Of a stretch of 64,000 bases of DNA, positions 8,429 through 16,918 are shown one piece after another. Made by a program: the position numbers and the translations under genes. The DNA is from Caballeronia novacaledonica (GTDB lineage Bacteria; Pseudomonadota; Gammaproteobacteria; Burkholderiales; Burkholderiaceae): contig NZ_OGTP01000024.1 in the NCBI RefSeq assembly GCF_900258035.1, positions 1 through 64,000 of the forward strand, read 5' to 3'. The notes below the pieces were generated by a model, which was not told the DNA's origin, did not search any database, and saw only the letters and a program-made list of their open reading frames with translations. Position 1 is the stretch's first letter; every line of letters begins with the position of its first letter.

Positions 8429-8791
8429 TTACCCCATTCGGCGCCACGGGCGCTCGCCGGCCAACAAATGCGCGTGGATGTGATACACCTCCTGCCCGCC
8501 GCCCGGCCCGGTATTAATTACCGTGCGAAAACCGGTGTCGCCTCCCGTGTAAGAGACACCCAAATCTTTCGCTAACCGTCCGACGAGACTCACCATTCTA
8601 CCAAGCAGCGGACTGTCACTTTCTGTGCAGTGGGAAAGTGTTTCAATATGCTTGCGCGGGATCACCAGCACATGCACCGGCGCCGCCGGATTGATGTCGT
8701 TGAAGGCGACGAATTCGTCGTCCTCGTAGACCTTCGTGCTCGGCAGTTGGCCAGTGGCGATCTTGCAGAAAATGCAGTTGTCGTGACTCAT
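8429..8791 (-). CDS. hinT: HIT-family nucleotide hydrolase (HinT type)
   Basis: 120-residue histidine-triad protein that hydrolyses purine nucleoside phosphoramidates and related adenylates. The catalytic triad is HIHAHLL near residue 108; the N-terminus CIFCKIATGQLPSTKVYED and the stretch HVLVIPRKHIETL are typical. The gene sits at the distal end of the his run, between a small membrane protein gene and tatA; that neighbourhood is common in betaproteobacteria, with no known functional tie to histidine synthesis. Confidence 0.95.
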   Translation of the reverse strand: MSHDNCIFCKIATGQLPSTKVYEDDEFVAFNDINPAAPVHVLVIPRKHIETLSHCTESDSPLLGRMVSLVGRLAKDLGVSYTGGDTGFRTVINTGPGGGQEVYHIHAHLLAGERPWRRMG

Positions 8792-8836
8792 GTAAAACCG
8801 TGTCTCCGTTGCCAGGTCTGTTCGATCGAAGCGAGA

Positions 8837-9229
8837 TCAGAACCACGCGCGCGGTTCGATCGCTTTGTTCTCGTAGAGATACAGCCAGCCCTTGATGATG
8901 CGATAGAGCGTCCAGATGCTGACCGCGGCAAGAATAAGGAAGCCGATGCCGATCCAGATCGTCGCGAAACCGATCACATGGCCCAGCACCGCCCACCAGA
9001 ACGTGCGGATCTGCCAGGTGAAGTGATCCTCGTAGGGCGTGCCCGCGGCATCGCCACGCTTGATGTAATTGAGAATGATGGCGACCAGACCGGTGAGCCC
9101 GCCGGACAGCCAATAGAAGGCGTACAACGCGTACAGAACATGCGTGAACGTGCGCATGTTGCGCAGACGCTCGGGATCATTCGAGTTCTGAACGACAGGC
9201 GGCGGATAGGGTTCGTACTGCCGGTTCAT
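8837..9229 (-). CDS. Small conserved membrane protein, DUF4870-like
   Basis: 130 residues with three predicted membrane segments (about 30-55, 75-97 and 98-118). The pattern of a polar Pro/Tyr-rich N-terminus, YALYAFYWLSGGLTGLVAIILNYI and a central TPYEDHFTWQIRTFWW stretch resembles DUF4870 proteins of unknown function. It sits 33 nt downstream of hisE and just upstream of hinT, so it is probably co-transcribed with the his genes. Function cannot be said from sequence. Confidence 0.75.
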   Translation of the reverse strand: MNRQYEPYPPPVVQNSNDPERLRNMRTFTHVLYALYAFYWLSGGLTGLVAIILNYIKRGDAAGTPYEDHFTWQIRTFWWAVLGHVIGFATIWIGIGFLILAAVSIWTLYRIIKGWLYLYENKAIEPRAWF

Positions 9230-9262
9230 GCTTGCCCTCCTTCGCTGGAAGCGAAACGCTCG

Positions 9263-9631
9263 TCAACTGCCGCTTTGCTCGCGCTCGCGCGATTTGCGCA
9301 GCGCCTTCTCTTCGATCCCCGACAAACCTTCGCGACGTTCCAGTTCCGCGACGACATCGGCGGGGCTCAGGTCGAAATGCGACAGCATCACGAGACAATG
9401 AAACCACAAATCGGCGACTTCGCCGACGAGCGCTTTCGGCGCGCCGCCATGACGCGCGTCCTTCGCGGCGAGCACGACTTCCGTCGCTTCCTCGCCGATC
9501 TTTTTGAGGACCGCGTCGTCGCCTTTGTGAAAGAGTCGGGAAACGTAGGATTGTTCCGGATCGCCGCCCTTGCGACTGTCGATGACGGCGGCGAGGCGCA
9601 GCAGCGTGTCGAGCGTATTGGCTTGCGTCAT
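9263..9631 (-). CDS. hisE: Phosphoribosyl-ATP pyrophosphatase
   Basis: Second step of histidine synthesis: hydrolyses PR-ATP to PR-AMP and pyrophosphate. 122-residue stand-alone enzyme with the MazG-like helical fold; SYVSRLFHKGDDAVLKKIGE, then EEATEVVLAAKD and EVADLWFHCLV hold the acidic metal ligands. The ATG at 9631 overlaps the hisI stop by 4 nt (ATGA), which fixes the start and implies coupled translation. HisI and HisE are separate proteins here, unlike the fused HisIE of enterobacteria. Confidence 0.96.
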   Translation of the reverse strand: MTQANTLDTLLRLAAVIDSRKGGDPEQSYVSRLFHKGDDAVLKKIGEEATEVVLAAKDARHGGAPKALVGEVADLWFHCLVMLSHFDLSPADVVAELERREGLSGIEEKALRKSREREQSGS

Positions 9632-10032
9632 TTGTAGATGCTTTCTGGGTCTTTCAGGACCGGCTCGACGGCGACCCACTCGCCGCTGTCCGCCGTGCCC
9701 TCGAATTTCTGGAAAAAACAGGAATGGCGGCCGGTGTGGCACGCGATGCCCGACACCTGCTCGACCTTGAGCAGCACGACGTCTTCGTCGCAATCGAGGC
9801 GCACGTCGTGAACGTGCTGCACGTGCCCCGACTCCTCGCCCTTGAACCACAGCCGCTGACGCGAACGCGAGAAGTACACCGCGCGCTTCAGTTCGATGGT
9901 TTTCGCGAGCGCATCGCGATTCATCCACGCGAACATCAGCACATCGTTGGTCGATGCTTCCTGCGCGATCACCGGCACGAGGCCGTTCGCGTCCCACTTC
10001 ACCTTGTCGAGCCAGTTCGATTGATCGCTCAC
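9628..10032 (-). CDS. hisI: Phosphoribosyl-AMP cyclohydrolase
   Basis: Third step of histidine synthesis: opens the purine ring of PR-AMP. 134 residues with the conserved zinc and magnesium sites: VYFSRSRQRLWFKGEESGH, the DCDEDVVLLKV metal site, and CHTGRHSCFF near residue 100. It starts 3 nt after the hisF stop codon and overlaps hisE by 4 nt. Part of hisGDCB-marC-hisHAFIE. Confidence 0.97.
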   Translation of the reverse strand: MSDQSNWLDKVKWDANGLVPVIAQEASTNDVLMFAWMNRDALAKTIELKRAVYFSRSRQRLWFKGEESGHVQHVHDVRLDCDEDVVLLKVEQVSGIACHTGRHSCFFQKFEGTADSGEWVAVEPVLKDPESIYK

Positions 10033-10035
10033 CGC

Positions 10036-10809
10036 TTACGTCCTCACCGAAATGCCTTGGTCGGCCATGAAGCGCTTCGCCTCGCCGACCGTGTGCTCGC
10101 CGTAGTGGAAGATGCTCGCGGCGAGCACCGCGTCCGCATGACCTTCGACGATGCCGTCAGCGAGATGCTGCAACGATCCGACGCCGCCCGATGCGATCAC
10201 CGGCACCGGCACCGCGTCCGATACGGCGCGCGTCAACGCGAGATCGAACCCGGATTTGGTTCCGTCGCGATCCATGCTGGTCAGAAGAATTTCGCCCGCG
10301 CCGAACTCGGCCATCTTGCGCGCCCATTCGATCGCGTCGATGCCCGTCGCCTTGCGGCCGCCGTGCGTGAACACTTCCCAGCGCGGCGTCTCGCCTTCGG
10401 CCGACACGCGCTTCGCGTCGATCGCGACGACGATGCACTGCGAGCCGTGCTTGTCCGATGCGTCGCGCACGAGTTGCGGATTCGCGACCGCCGACGAATT
10501 CATGCTGATCTTGTCCGCGCCCGCGTTGAGCAGACGCCGCACGTCTTCGACCGCGCGCACGCCGCCGCCGACGGTCAGCGGAATGAACACCTGCGACGCC
10601 ACCGACTCGATGATCGGCAGAATCAGATCGCGTTGGTCGGACGTTGCGGTGATGTCGAGGAACGTGAGTTCGTCGGCGCCCTGATCGTCGTAACGACGCG
10701 CGATTTCCACGGGATCGCCCGCGTCGCGCAGTTCGACGAAGTTGACGCCCTTCACGACGCGGCCGGCGGTCACGTCGAGACAGGGAATGATGCGTTTTGC
10801 GAGAGCCAT
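10036..10809 (-). CDS. hisF: Imidazole glycerol phosphate synthase, cyclase subunit
   Basis: TIM-barrel cyclase that uses ammonia delivered by HisH to form imidazole glycerol phosphate and AICAR. 257 residues; the catalytic aspartates lie in IPCLDVTAGRVVKGVNF (Asp near 11) and TSMDRDGTKSGFD (Asp near 130). The half-barrel symmetry is visible (VGGGVRAVEDV and ASGGVGSLQHL). Separated from hisA by a 78-nt gap containing a GC-rich hairpin. Confidence 0.98.
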   Translation of the reverse strand: MALAKRIIPCLDVTAGRVVKGVNFVELRDAGDPVEIARRYDDQGADELTFLDITATSDQRDLILPIIESVASQVFIPLTVGGGVRAVEDVRRLLNAGADKISMNSSAVANPQLVRDASDKHGSQCIVVAIDAKRVSAEGETPRWEVFTHGGRKATGIDAIEWARKMAEFGAGEILLTSMDRDGTKSGFDLALTRAVSDAVPVPVIASGGVGSLQHLADGIVEGHADAVLAASIFHYGEHTVGEAKRFMADQGISVRT

Positions 10810-10831
10810 GTTCTTGCCACTTGCGGAATAA

Positions 10832-10851
10832 GGGCGGCGTCGCGGCCGCCC
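10832..10851 (-). other. GC-rich hairpin between hisA and hisF
   Basis: GGGCGGC / GCCGCCC, a 7-bp stem with a 6-nt loop and no T-run, in the hisA-hisF gap. It may slow decay or tune downstream expression inside the his transcript. It is not a recognisable intrinsic terminator. Confidence 0.35.
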
Positions 10852-10887
10852 GGAGTGCTGCTCAGATGTGCTCGCGCTCGGGCGTTT

Positions 10888-11640
10888 TCAGGCGCCGTCG
10901 GCTTCGCGCAGCGCGTCGGCGCGCGTCTGCGCGGCCCTGAAATCGAGATCGCCGGAATAGATCGCGCGGCCGCAGATCACGCCTTCGATGCCTTCGCCCT
11001 CGACCTCGCAGAGCGATTCGATGTCCGCGATGCTCGACAGCCCGCCGCTCGCGATCACCGGAATCTTCACCGCCTTCGCGAGGCGCACGGTCGCGTCGAT
11101 GTTGATGCCCTGAAGCATCCCGTCACGGCCGATATCCGTGTAGATGATCGATTCGCAGCCGTAGTCCTCGAACTTGCGGCCGAGATCGACGACCTCGTGG
11201 CCCGTGAGCTTGCTCCAGCCGTCCGTGGCGACCTTGCCGTCCTTCGCGTCCAGCCCGACGATGATGTGCCCGCCGAACGCACTGCACGCGTCCTGCAGGA
11301 AGCCCGGATTCTTCACCGCCGCAGTGCCGATGATGATGTACGACAGGCCGTCGTCCAGATAGCGCTCGATGGTTTCCAGGTCACGGATGCCGCCGCCCAG
11401 TTGCACGGGAATCTCGCTGCCCACCTCGTCGAGGATCGCGCGGATCGCGTCGCCGTTTCGCGGCTTGCCGGCGAACGCGCCGTTCAGGTCGACCAGATGC
11501 AGCCGACGCGCGCCGCGATCGACCCAATGTCGGGCCATCGCTGCCGGATCTTCTGAAAAAATGGTCGCCTGGTCCATATCGCCTTGCTTGAGGCGCACGC
11601 ACTGACCGTCCTTAAGATCGATGGCCGGAATGAGCAGCAT
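10888..11640 (-). CDS. hisA: ProFAR isomerase (phosphoribosylformimino-AICAR-phosphate isomerase)
   Basis: Amadori-rearrangement step of histidine synthesis. A 250-residue TIM barrel homologous to HisF: catalytic Asp in IPAIDLKDGQCVRLKQG and in YTDIGRDGML, phosphate-binding loops QLGGGIRDLETI and ASGGLSSIADI. It lies 152 nt after hisH; that gap shows no clear hairpin or promoter. Confidence 0.98.
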   Translation of the reverse strand: MLLIPAIDLKDGQCVRLKQGDMDQATIFSEDPAAMARHWVDRGARRLHLVDLNGAFAGKPRNGDAIRAILDEVGSEIPVQLGGGIRDLETIERYLDDGLSYIIIGTAAVKNPGFLQDACSAFGGHIIVGLDAKDGKVATDGWSKLTGHEVVDLGRKFEDYGCESIIYTDIGRDGMLQGINIDATVRLAKAVKIPVIASGGLSSIADIESLCEVEGEGIEGVICGRAIYSGDLDFRAAQTRADALREADGA

Positions 11641-11792
11641 AGGTATCGCGTATTTTCTGGGTAAAGTTGATCAAAACGGCGCACATGCGGTCTTTCGTGC
11701 CTGTATCGCGAGCCGTCTCGCTAGTGTAGTACAAGTCTTGCAACGGTCATGCGCCCGTAGTAATAGGCGAAAACGCTAGCGCGCGGGCCATT

Positions 11793-12434
11793 TCACGGGT
11801 TCCAGTGCACGAAATTCCGGTACAGGCGCAGACCTGCATCCGCGCTCTTTTCCGGATGGAATTGGGTCGCGAAGATATTGTCGCGCGCCACCGCCGACGT
11901 AAATGCGCTGCCGTACACGGTTTCGCCGGATGTGTGGGCCGGATTGTCCGGCACCACGAAATAGCTGTGCACGAAGTAGAAGAACGCGCCGTCCGCGACG
12001 CCGTCCCAGATCGGATGCGCTTGCGTCTGACGAACGCGGTTCCAGCCCATTTGCGGCACCTTGAAGCGCGAACCGTCGTCCTGCAGCAGGCCGTCGAGTT
12101 GGAAGCGCACGACTTTGCCGGGCAACAGGCCCAGTCCTTTCGTGTCGCCTTCCTCGCTCCAGTCGAACAGCATTTGCTCGCCGACGCATACGCCGAGCAT
12201 CGGCTTCTCGCGCGCCGCTTGCATCACCGCTTCCTGCAGACCGGATTCGCCCAGATGCGCCATGCAGTCGCGCATCGCGCCCTGTCCCGGCAGCACGACG
12301 CGATCCGCCGAATGGATGCCGTGCGGCTGATCGACGATCGCCACGTTCGCTTCGGGTGCAGCCTTCTTCAGCGCCTGGTAGACCGAGCGCAGGTTGCCCA
12401 TTCCGTAATCAACAATCGCAATCGAAGTAGTCAT
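11793..12434 (-). CDS. hisH: Imidazole glycerol phosphate synthase, glutamine amidotransferase subunit
   Basis: Class I glutaminase that supplies ammonia to HisF. 213 residues from the ATG at 12434; that ATG overlaps the marC stop by 4 nt, which decides the start against a much longer upstream open frame. The catalytic triad is Cys83 (GVCVGEQ) with His193 and Glu195 (QFHPEKS). The start DYGMGNLRSV is typical. It is separated from hisA by 152 nt. Confidence 0.97.
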   Translation of the reverse strand: MTTSIAIVDYGMGNLRSVYQALKKAAPEANVAIVDQPHGIHSADRVVLPGQGAMRDCMAHLGESGLQEAVMQAAREKPMLGVCVGEQMLFDWSEEGDTKGLGLLPGKVVRFQLDGLLQDDGSRFKVPQMGWNRVRQTQAHPIWDGVADGAFFYFVHSYFVVPDNPAHTSGETVYGSAFTSAVARDNIFATQFHPEKSADAGLRLYRNFVHWNP

Positions 12435-13051
12435 TTCAAAGATGGCATCAAGGCCTTCAACCCGTTGACGATGAACTCCACCGCCAGCGCGGACAACATC
12501 AAACCCATGAGACGCGTGCCGATGTTGATTCCCGTGCGCCCGACCCAGCGCGCGATCGGCTCCGCGAGATTCAGCGCGCCGAAGCACAGCCCCGCGATGA
12601 TCGCGCCCAGCACGACGAGCCCGAAGCGGTCGTACCAGTGCTGCGCATTGGCAGCATAGACGATCACCGTGCTGATCGAACCCGGACCGGTGAGCAGCGG
12701 AATCGCGAGCGGCACGACAGCGATGCTGTTGCGCTCCTCGGCTTCCATGCGTTCTTCCGGCGTCGAGCGCGTGTTGCCGACCTGCGCATTCAACATGTTG
12801 ATCGCCATGAGCAACATGATGATGCCGCCGCCCACTTCGAACGATCCGACCGAAATGCCGAAGAACGCGATGATCTGCTGCCCGAGCAACGCCGTCACCG
12901 CGATCACGCAGAACACCGAAATCGACGCGACGCGAATCGTGTTGCGCTTTTCGATGTCGGATTGGTGCGCGGTCAGGCTGAGAAAAAACGGTATCGCGCC
13001 GACCGGATTGATCAGCGCGAGCAATGATATGAACGACTTGAACAGATCCAT
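12431..13051 (-). CDS. marC: MarC-family membrane protein
   Basis: 206 residues, six predicted membrane helices, MarC/YhgN family (LINPVGAIPFFLSLTAHQ, then IAFFGISVGSFEVGGGIIML). The family was once linked to multiple antibiotic resistance, but that role was withdrawn and its transport activity is unknown. It sits inside the his run between hisB and hisH, overlapping hisH by 4 nt, so it is translated with histidine enzymes. I know this placement from Burkholderiaceae but no metabolic reason for it. Confidence 0.92.
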   Translation of the reverse strand: MDLFKSFISLLALINPVGAIPFFLSLTAHQSDIEKRNTIRVASISVFCVIAVTALLGQQIIAFFGISVGSFEVGGGIIMLLMAINMLNAQVGNTRSTPEERMEAEERNSIAVVPLAIPLLTGPGSISTVIVYAANAQHWYDRFGLVVLGAIIAGLCFGALNLAEPIARWVGRTGINIGTRLMGLMLSALAVEFIVNGLKALMPSLK

Positions 13052-13089
13052 CGGATTCTCGACGCGCGCGCCGAATCAGCGTGTGTCGA

Positions 13090-13677
13090 TCAGAGACTGC
13101 CCTTGGTGGACGGGATCTGCCCCGCCGCGCGTTCGTCCATTTCGACGGCCATGCGCAGCGCGCGGCCGAACGCTTTGAACACGGTTTCGACCTGATGATG
13201 CGCATTGATGCCGCGCAGGTTGTCGATATGCAGCGTGACGCCGGCGTGATTCACGAAGCCGCGGAAGAATTCGATGGTGAGGTCGACGTCGAACGTGCCG
13301 ATGCGCGCGCGCGTGAACGGCACGTGAAATTCGAGACCCGGGCGGCCGGAAAAGTCGATCACGACGCGCGACAGCGCTTCGTCGAGCGGCACGTACGAAT
13401 GTCCGTAGCGGCGAATGCCCTTGCGATCGCCGATGGCCTTCGCCACCGCCTGCCCCAGCGTGATGCCGGTATCTTCGACGGTATGGTGATCGTCGATATG
13501 GAGGTCGCCATGCGCTTCGATGTCGAGATCGATGAGCCCGTGACGGGCGATCTGATCGAGCATGTGATCGAGGAACGGGACGCCGGTGGCGAGCTTCTGC
13601 TTGCCGATGCCGTCCAGATCGAGCTTCACACGGATCTGCGTTTCGCTGGTGTTGCGAACGACTTCCGCAATGCGCAT
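13090..13677 (-). CDS. hisB: Imidazoleglycerol-phosphate dehydratase
   Basis: Sixth step of histidine synthesis: manganese-dependent dehydration of imidazole glycerol phosphate. 195-residue monofunctional form, without the phosphatase domain fused to it in enterobacteria. Metal-site histidines are in FLDHMLDQIARHG, HIDDHHTVEDTG and the matching second-repeat stretch RGFVNHAGVTLHID and INAHHQVE. Histidinol-phosphatase must therefore be encoded elsewhere. Confidence 0.97.
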   Translation of the reverse strand: MRIAEVVRNTSETQIRVKLDLDGIGKQKLATGVPFLDHMLDQIARHGLIDLDIEAHGDLHIDDHHTVEDTGITLGQAVAKAIGDRKGIRRYGHSYVPLDEALSRVVIDFSGRPGLEFHVPFTRARIGTFDVDLTIEFFRGFVNHAGVTLHIDNLRGINAHHQVETVFKAFGRALRMAVEMDERAAGQIPSTKGSL

Positions 13678-13710
13678 GGTGATTCCTTGAGACTTTTCGA
13701 GAGTGGGGGT

Positions 13711-14784
13711 TCAGTTCGGTGCGAGCTTTTTCAGCGCCGCGACCATGTGCGCGTTTTCTTCGGCCGTTCCGACCGTCAAACGCACGCAATTGGCTAGCAA
13801 TGGATGCATTTTACCCACGTTTTTTATCAAAACCCGCGAAGTCAGAAGGGTTTCGAAAGCAACGGCGGCGTCCGGCACGCGCACGAGCAGGAAATTGCCC
13901 GCGCTCGGAAAGACCGTCATGCCGGGCAGCGCGGCGACTTCCCGCGCGAGCGCGGCGCGTTGCGCGCGCAGATCGGCGGCCTGGGCGTCGAGCACGTCGA
14001 GGTGATCGAGCAGGAAATCGGCGGTTGCCTGCGTCAGCACGTTGATGTTGTACGGCGGGCGCACCTTGTCGAACTGCATGATCCACGACGGCCGGCCCGC
14101 CATGTAGCCCAGACGAATGCCCGCAAGCCCGAGCTTCGAGACGGTCCGCATCACGACGACGTTATCGAATTCCGCCGCGCGCGGCATCCAGCTCTTGCCG
14201 GCGAACGGCTGGTACGCTTCGTCGATCACGACGAGGCTCTTGCTCGCCGCGGCGATCACGCGCTCCATGTCGATGTCGCCGTAGAGCGTGCCGGTCGGGT
14301 TGTTCGGATACGCGAGGTACACGAGCGCCGGCGCGTGTTCGTCGATGGCGGCGATCAGCGCGTCGGCGTCGAGCGTGAAGTCCGGCTTCAGCGGCACGCC
14401 GACGAACTCCAGATGCGCGAATTTCGCCGACATTTCGTACATCACGAAGCCCGGCACGGGCGCGACGACCTTCGCGCCCGGCTTCGAACACGCGACCGAC
14501 ATCATGCTGATGAGTTCGTCCGAGCCGTTGCCGAGCAGCACGTCGCAGGAATCGGGAATCTTCATCGTGCGCTTGATCTTCGCGAGAAGATCCGCCGGGC
14601 GCGGCGCCGGATAGCGATTCAGCGCGACGCCCGCGAGATGCGCGCCGAGACGTTCGGCGAGACCGGCGGGCAGACTGTAGGGATTTTCCATCGCGTCGAG
14701 CTTGATCAGACCCGTGGCGTCGGGCACGGGATAGCTCGTCATCGCGAGGACGTCGGGACGAATAATGTCTTGTTTTGTCGTCAT
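13711..14784 (-). CDS. hisC: Histidinol-phosphate aminotransferase
   Basis: PLP-dependent class I/II aminotransferase making histidinol phosphate from glutamate and imidazole-acetol phosphate. 357 residues; the N-terminal MENPYSLP, the substrate-site YLAYPNNPTGTLY, the PLP-contacting VVIDEAYQPFAG and the Schiff-base lysine in VSKLGLAGIRLGYMAG are all present. It precedes hisB by 33 nt. Confidence 0.96.
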   Translation of the reverse strand: MTTKQDIIRPDVLAMTSYPVPDATGLIKLDAMENPYSLPAGLAERLGAHLAGVALNRYPAPRPADLLAKIKRTMKIPDSCDVLLGNGSDELISMMSVACSKPGAKVVAPVPGFVMYEMSAKFAHLEFVGVPLKPDFTLDADALIAAIDEHAPALVYLAYPNNPTGTLYGDIDMERVIAAASKSLVVIDEAYQPFAGKSWMPRAAEFDNVVVMRTVSKLGLAGIRLGYMAGRPSWIMQFDKVRPPYNINVLTQATADFLLDHLDVLDAQAADLRAQRAALAREVAALPGMTVFPSAGNFLLVRVPDAAVAFETLLTSRVLIKNVGKMHPLLANCVRLTVGTAEENAHMVAALKKLAPN

Positions 14785-14856
14785 GATTTCCCGGCGTCTC
14801 TCTCGCCGGTCAGGCGGCGGCTCTCAGGCCGCCTCGTTCATTCGGTCCGGCTGATG

Positions 14857-16179
14857 TCAGCCGACGTTTTTCATCCGGTATTCCGCACTGCGTGCATGCG
14901 CTTGCAGACCTTCGCCGTACGCCAGTTCCGCGGCGATTTCGCCGAGCGTCTGCGCGCCGTCCGCGCTCACTTCGATCACGCTCGAGCGCTTCATGAAATC
15001 GTAGACGCCGAGCGGCGACGAGAAGCGCGCGGTGCGTGAAGTCGGCAACACGTGGTTCGGACCGGCGCAGTAGTCGCCGAGACTTTCGCTCGTGTAGCGG
15101 CCGAGGAACATTGCGCCGGCATTATGAATCTGCGCGGCCCACTGATGCGGATCGAGCGCGGAAATTTCGAGGTGCTCCGGCGCGATCTCGTTCGCGATCG
15201 CGCACGCTTGCTCCATGTCCTTCACCTTGATGAGCGCGCCGCGATCTTCGAGCGAGCGCTGAATGACGTCGCGGCGCGGCATGGACGGAAGCAGTTCGAT
15301 GATCGCATCCTCGACACGCTGGATGAAGTTGTCGTCCGGGCACAGCAGGATGGATTGCGCGAGCTCGTCGTGCTCGGCTTGCGAGAAGAGGTCCATTGCG
15401 ACCCAGCGCGGGTCGGTGGTGGCGTCGCAGATGACCAGAATCTCGGACGGCCCCGCGATCATGTCGATGCCGACCGTGCCGAACACGCGGCGCTTCGCCG
15501 ACGCGACATACGCGTTGCCCGGACCGCAGATCTTGTCGACCGCGGGCACGCTTTCCGTGCCGTACGCGAGCGCGCCGACCGCCTGCGCGCCGCCGATCGT
15601 GAATACGCGATCCACGCCGCCGAGCAGCGCCGCCGCGAGCACGAGCGGGTTTTTCACGCCGTCGGGCGTCGGCACGACCATCACGATTTCCTTCACGCCC
15701 GCGACGCGCGCCGGAATCGCGTTCATCAGCACCGACGACGGATACGCCGCCTTGCCGCCGGGCACGTAGATGCCCGCGCGATCGAGCGGCATGACTTTCT
15801 GGCCGAGCACGGTGCCGTCTGCTTCGGTGTATTGCCAGCTATGGCTGCCGCACTCGATGCGCTGTTTCTCGTGATAGCCGCGCACACGCGCCGCCGCCGC
15901 TTCGAGCGCCGCGCGGCGCTTCGGTTCGAGCCCTTCGAGCGCCGCTTCCATTTCGGACAGCGGCAATTCGAGCGCCGCGACGCTGTCCGCCTTCAGACGA
16001 TCGAACTTGTTGGTGTATTCGAGCACGGCCGCATCGCCGCGCGCTTTGACGTCCGCGAGAATCTGCGCGACCGAGCGCTCGATTGCCTCGTCCTCGCTCG
16101 CTTCGAAGGCGAGAACCGCACGCAGCGCCTTGTGAAAACCATCGGCGCTGGAATCGAGTTTGCGAATCTTGATAGACAT
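14857..16179 (-). CDS. hisD: Histidinol dehydrogenase
   Basis: Zinc enzyme catalysing the last two oxidations, histidinol to histidine, with NAD. 440 residues; GIYVPGGKAAYPSSVLMNAI, the family block AGPSEILVI with DLFSQAEHDELAQS, the catalytic-base region APEHLEI and the late zinc-site HNAGAMFLG are complete. A 72-nt gap with an AGGCGGC/GCCGCCT stem separates it from hisC. Confidence 0.98.
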   Translation of the reverse strand: MSIKIRKLDSSADGFHKALRAVLAFEASEDEAIERSVAQILADVKARGDAAVLEYTNKFDRLKADSVAALELPLSEMEAALEGLEPKRRAALEAAAARVRGYHEKQRIECGSHSWQYTEADGTVLGQKVMPLDRAGIYVPGGKAAYPSSVLMNAIPARVAGVKEIVMVVPTPDGVKNPLVLAAALLGGVDRVFTIGGAQAVGALAYGTESVPAVDKICGPGNAYVASAKRRVFGTVGIDMIAGPSEILVICDATTDPRWVAMDLFSQAEHDELAQSILLCPDDNFIQRVEDAIIELLPSMPRRDVIQRSLEDRGALIKVKDMEQACAIANEIAPEHLEISALDPHQWAAQIHNAGAMFLGRYTSESLGDYCAGPNHVLPTSRTARFSSPLGVYDFMKRSSVIEVSADGAQTLGEIAAELAYGEGLQAHARSAEYRMKNVG

Positions 16180-16225
16180 GCTGGTTTTCCGTTTTGCTGA
16201 TGGCGCGCCGCGTCGTGCGGCTCGC

Positions 16226-16918
16226 CTAATTTCCCGTTGCCGCCGAGGCGCGCTCGAAGGCGTCGAGGAACGGCCTGAGCGCCGCGCGCTTCAACTTGAG
16301 CGCCGCCTGATTCACGACGAGCCGCGATGAAATCTGCATGATTTCTTCGACCTCGACCAGATTGTTCGCCCGCAGCGTGCCGCCCGAGCTGACGAGATCG
16401 ACGATTGCGTCCGCGAGGCCGACGAGCGGCGCGAGTTCCATCGACCCGTACAGTTTGATCAGATCGACGTGGACGCCCTTCGCCGCGAAATGCTGACGCG
16501 CCGTTTCCGTGTACTTTGTCGCGACCTTCAGGCGCGCGCCCTGGCGCACCGCGCTCGCATAGTCGAAACCGTTTTTCACGGCCACCGACATCCGGCAACG
16601 CGCGATGTCCAGATCGACAGGTTGATACAGACCGCTGCCGCCGTGCTCGATCAGCACGTCCTTGCCCGCGACGCCGAAATCAGCCGCGCCGTATTCGACG
16701 TAGGTCGGCACATCGGTCGCGCGCACGATGATCACGCGCAGATTCGGGTTCGTGGTCGGCAGGATCAGCTTGCGCGAACTCTCCGGATCTTCGGCCACCT
16801 GCACGCCGGCGGCGGCGAGCAGCGGCAGCGTTTCCTCGAAGATACGCCCTTTCGACAGCGCGAGCGTGAGGGGCGCGCTCCGCTCGACCGACGACGAAGT
16901 CTGCGGCAGCGAGCTCAT
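16226..16918 (-). CDS. hisG: ATP phosphoribosyltransferase, short form
   Basis: First, feedback-controlled step of histidine synthesis. The 230-residue protein is the short HisGS type that lacks the C-terminal regulatory domain and works with HisZ; no hisZ is in this window, so it must be elsewhere. LALSKGRIFEETLPLL, the PRPP-loop DLVSSGGTLRANNL and GVAGKDVL are diagnostic. The ATG at 16918 overlaps the murA stop by 4 nt and decides the start against an upstream in-frame Met at 17044. Confidence 0.96.
   Translation of the reverse strand: MSSLPQTSSSVERSAPLTLALSKGRIFEETLPLLAAAGVQVAEDPESSRKLILPTTNPNLRVIIVRATDVPTYVEYGAADFGVAGKDVLIEHGGSGLYQPVDLDIARCRMSVAVKNGFDYASAVRQGARLKVATKYTETARQHFAAKGVHVDLIKLYGSMELAPLVGLADAIVDLVSSGGTLRANNLVEVEEIMQISSRLVVNQAALKLKRAALRPFLDAFERASAATGN

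Noticed and set aside
8399..8575. Plus-strand ATG at 8408 with AAAGGAG just before it, opposite hinT
   Set aside because: The spacing from AGGAG to ATG is about one nt, the frame is antisense to hinT, and the product resembles nothing.
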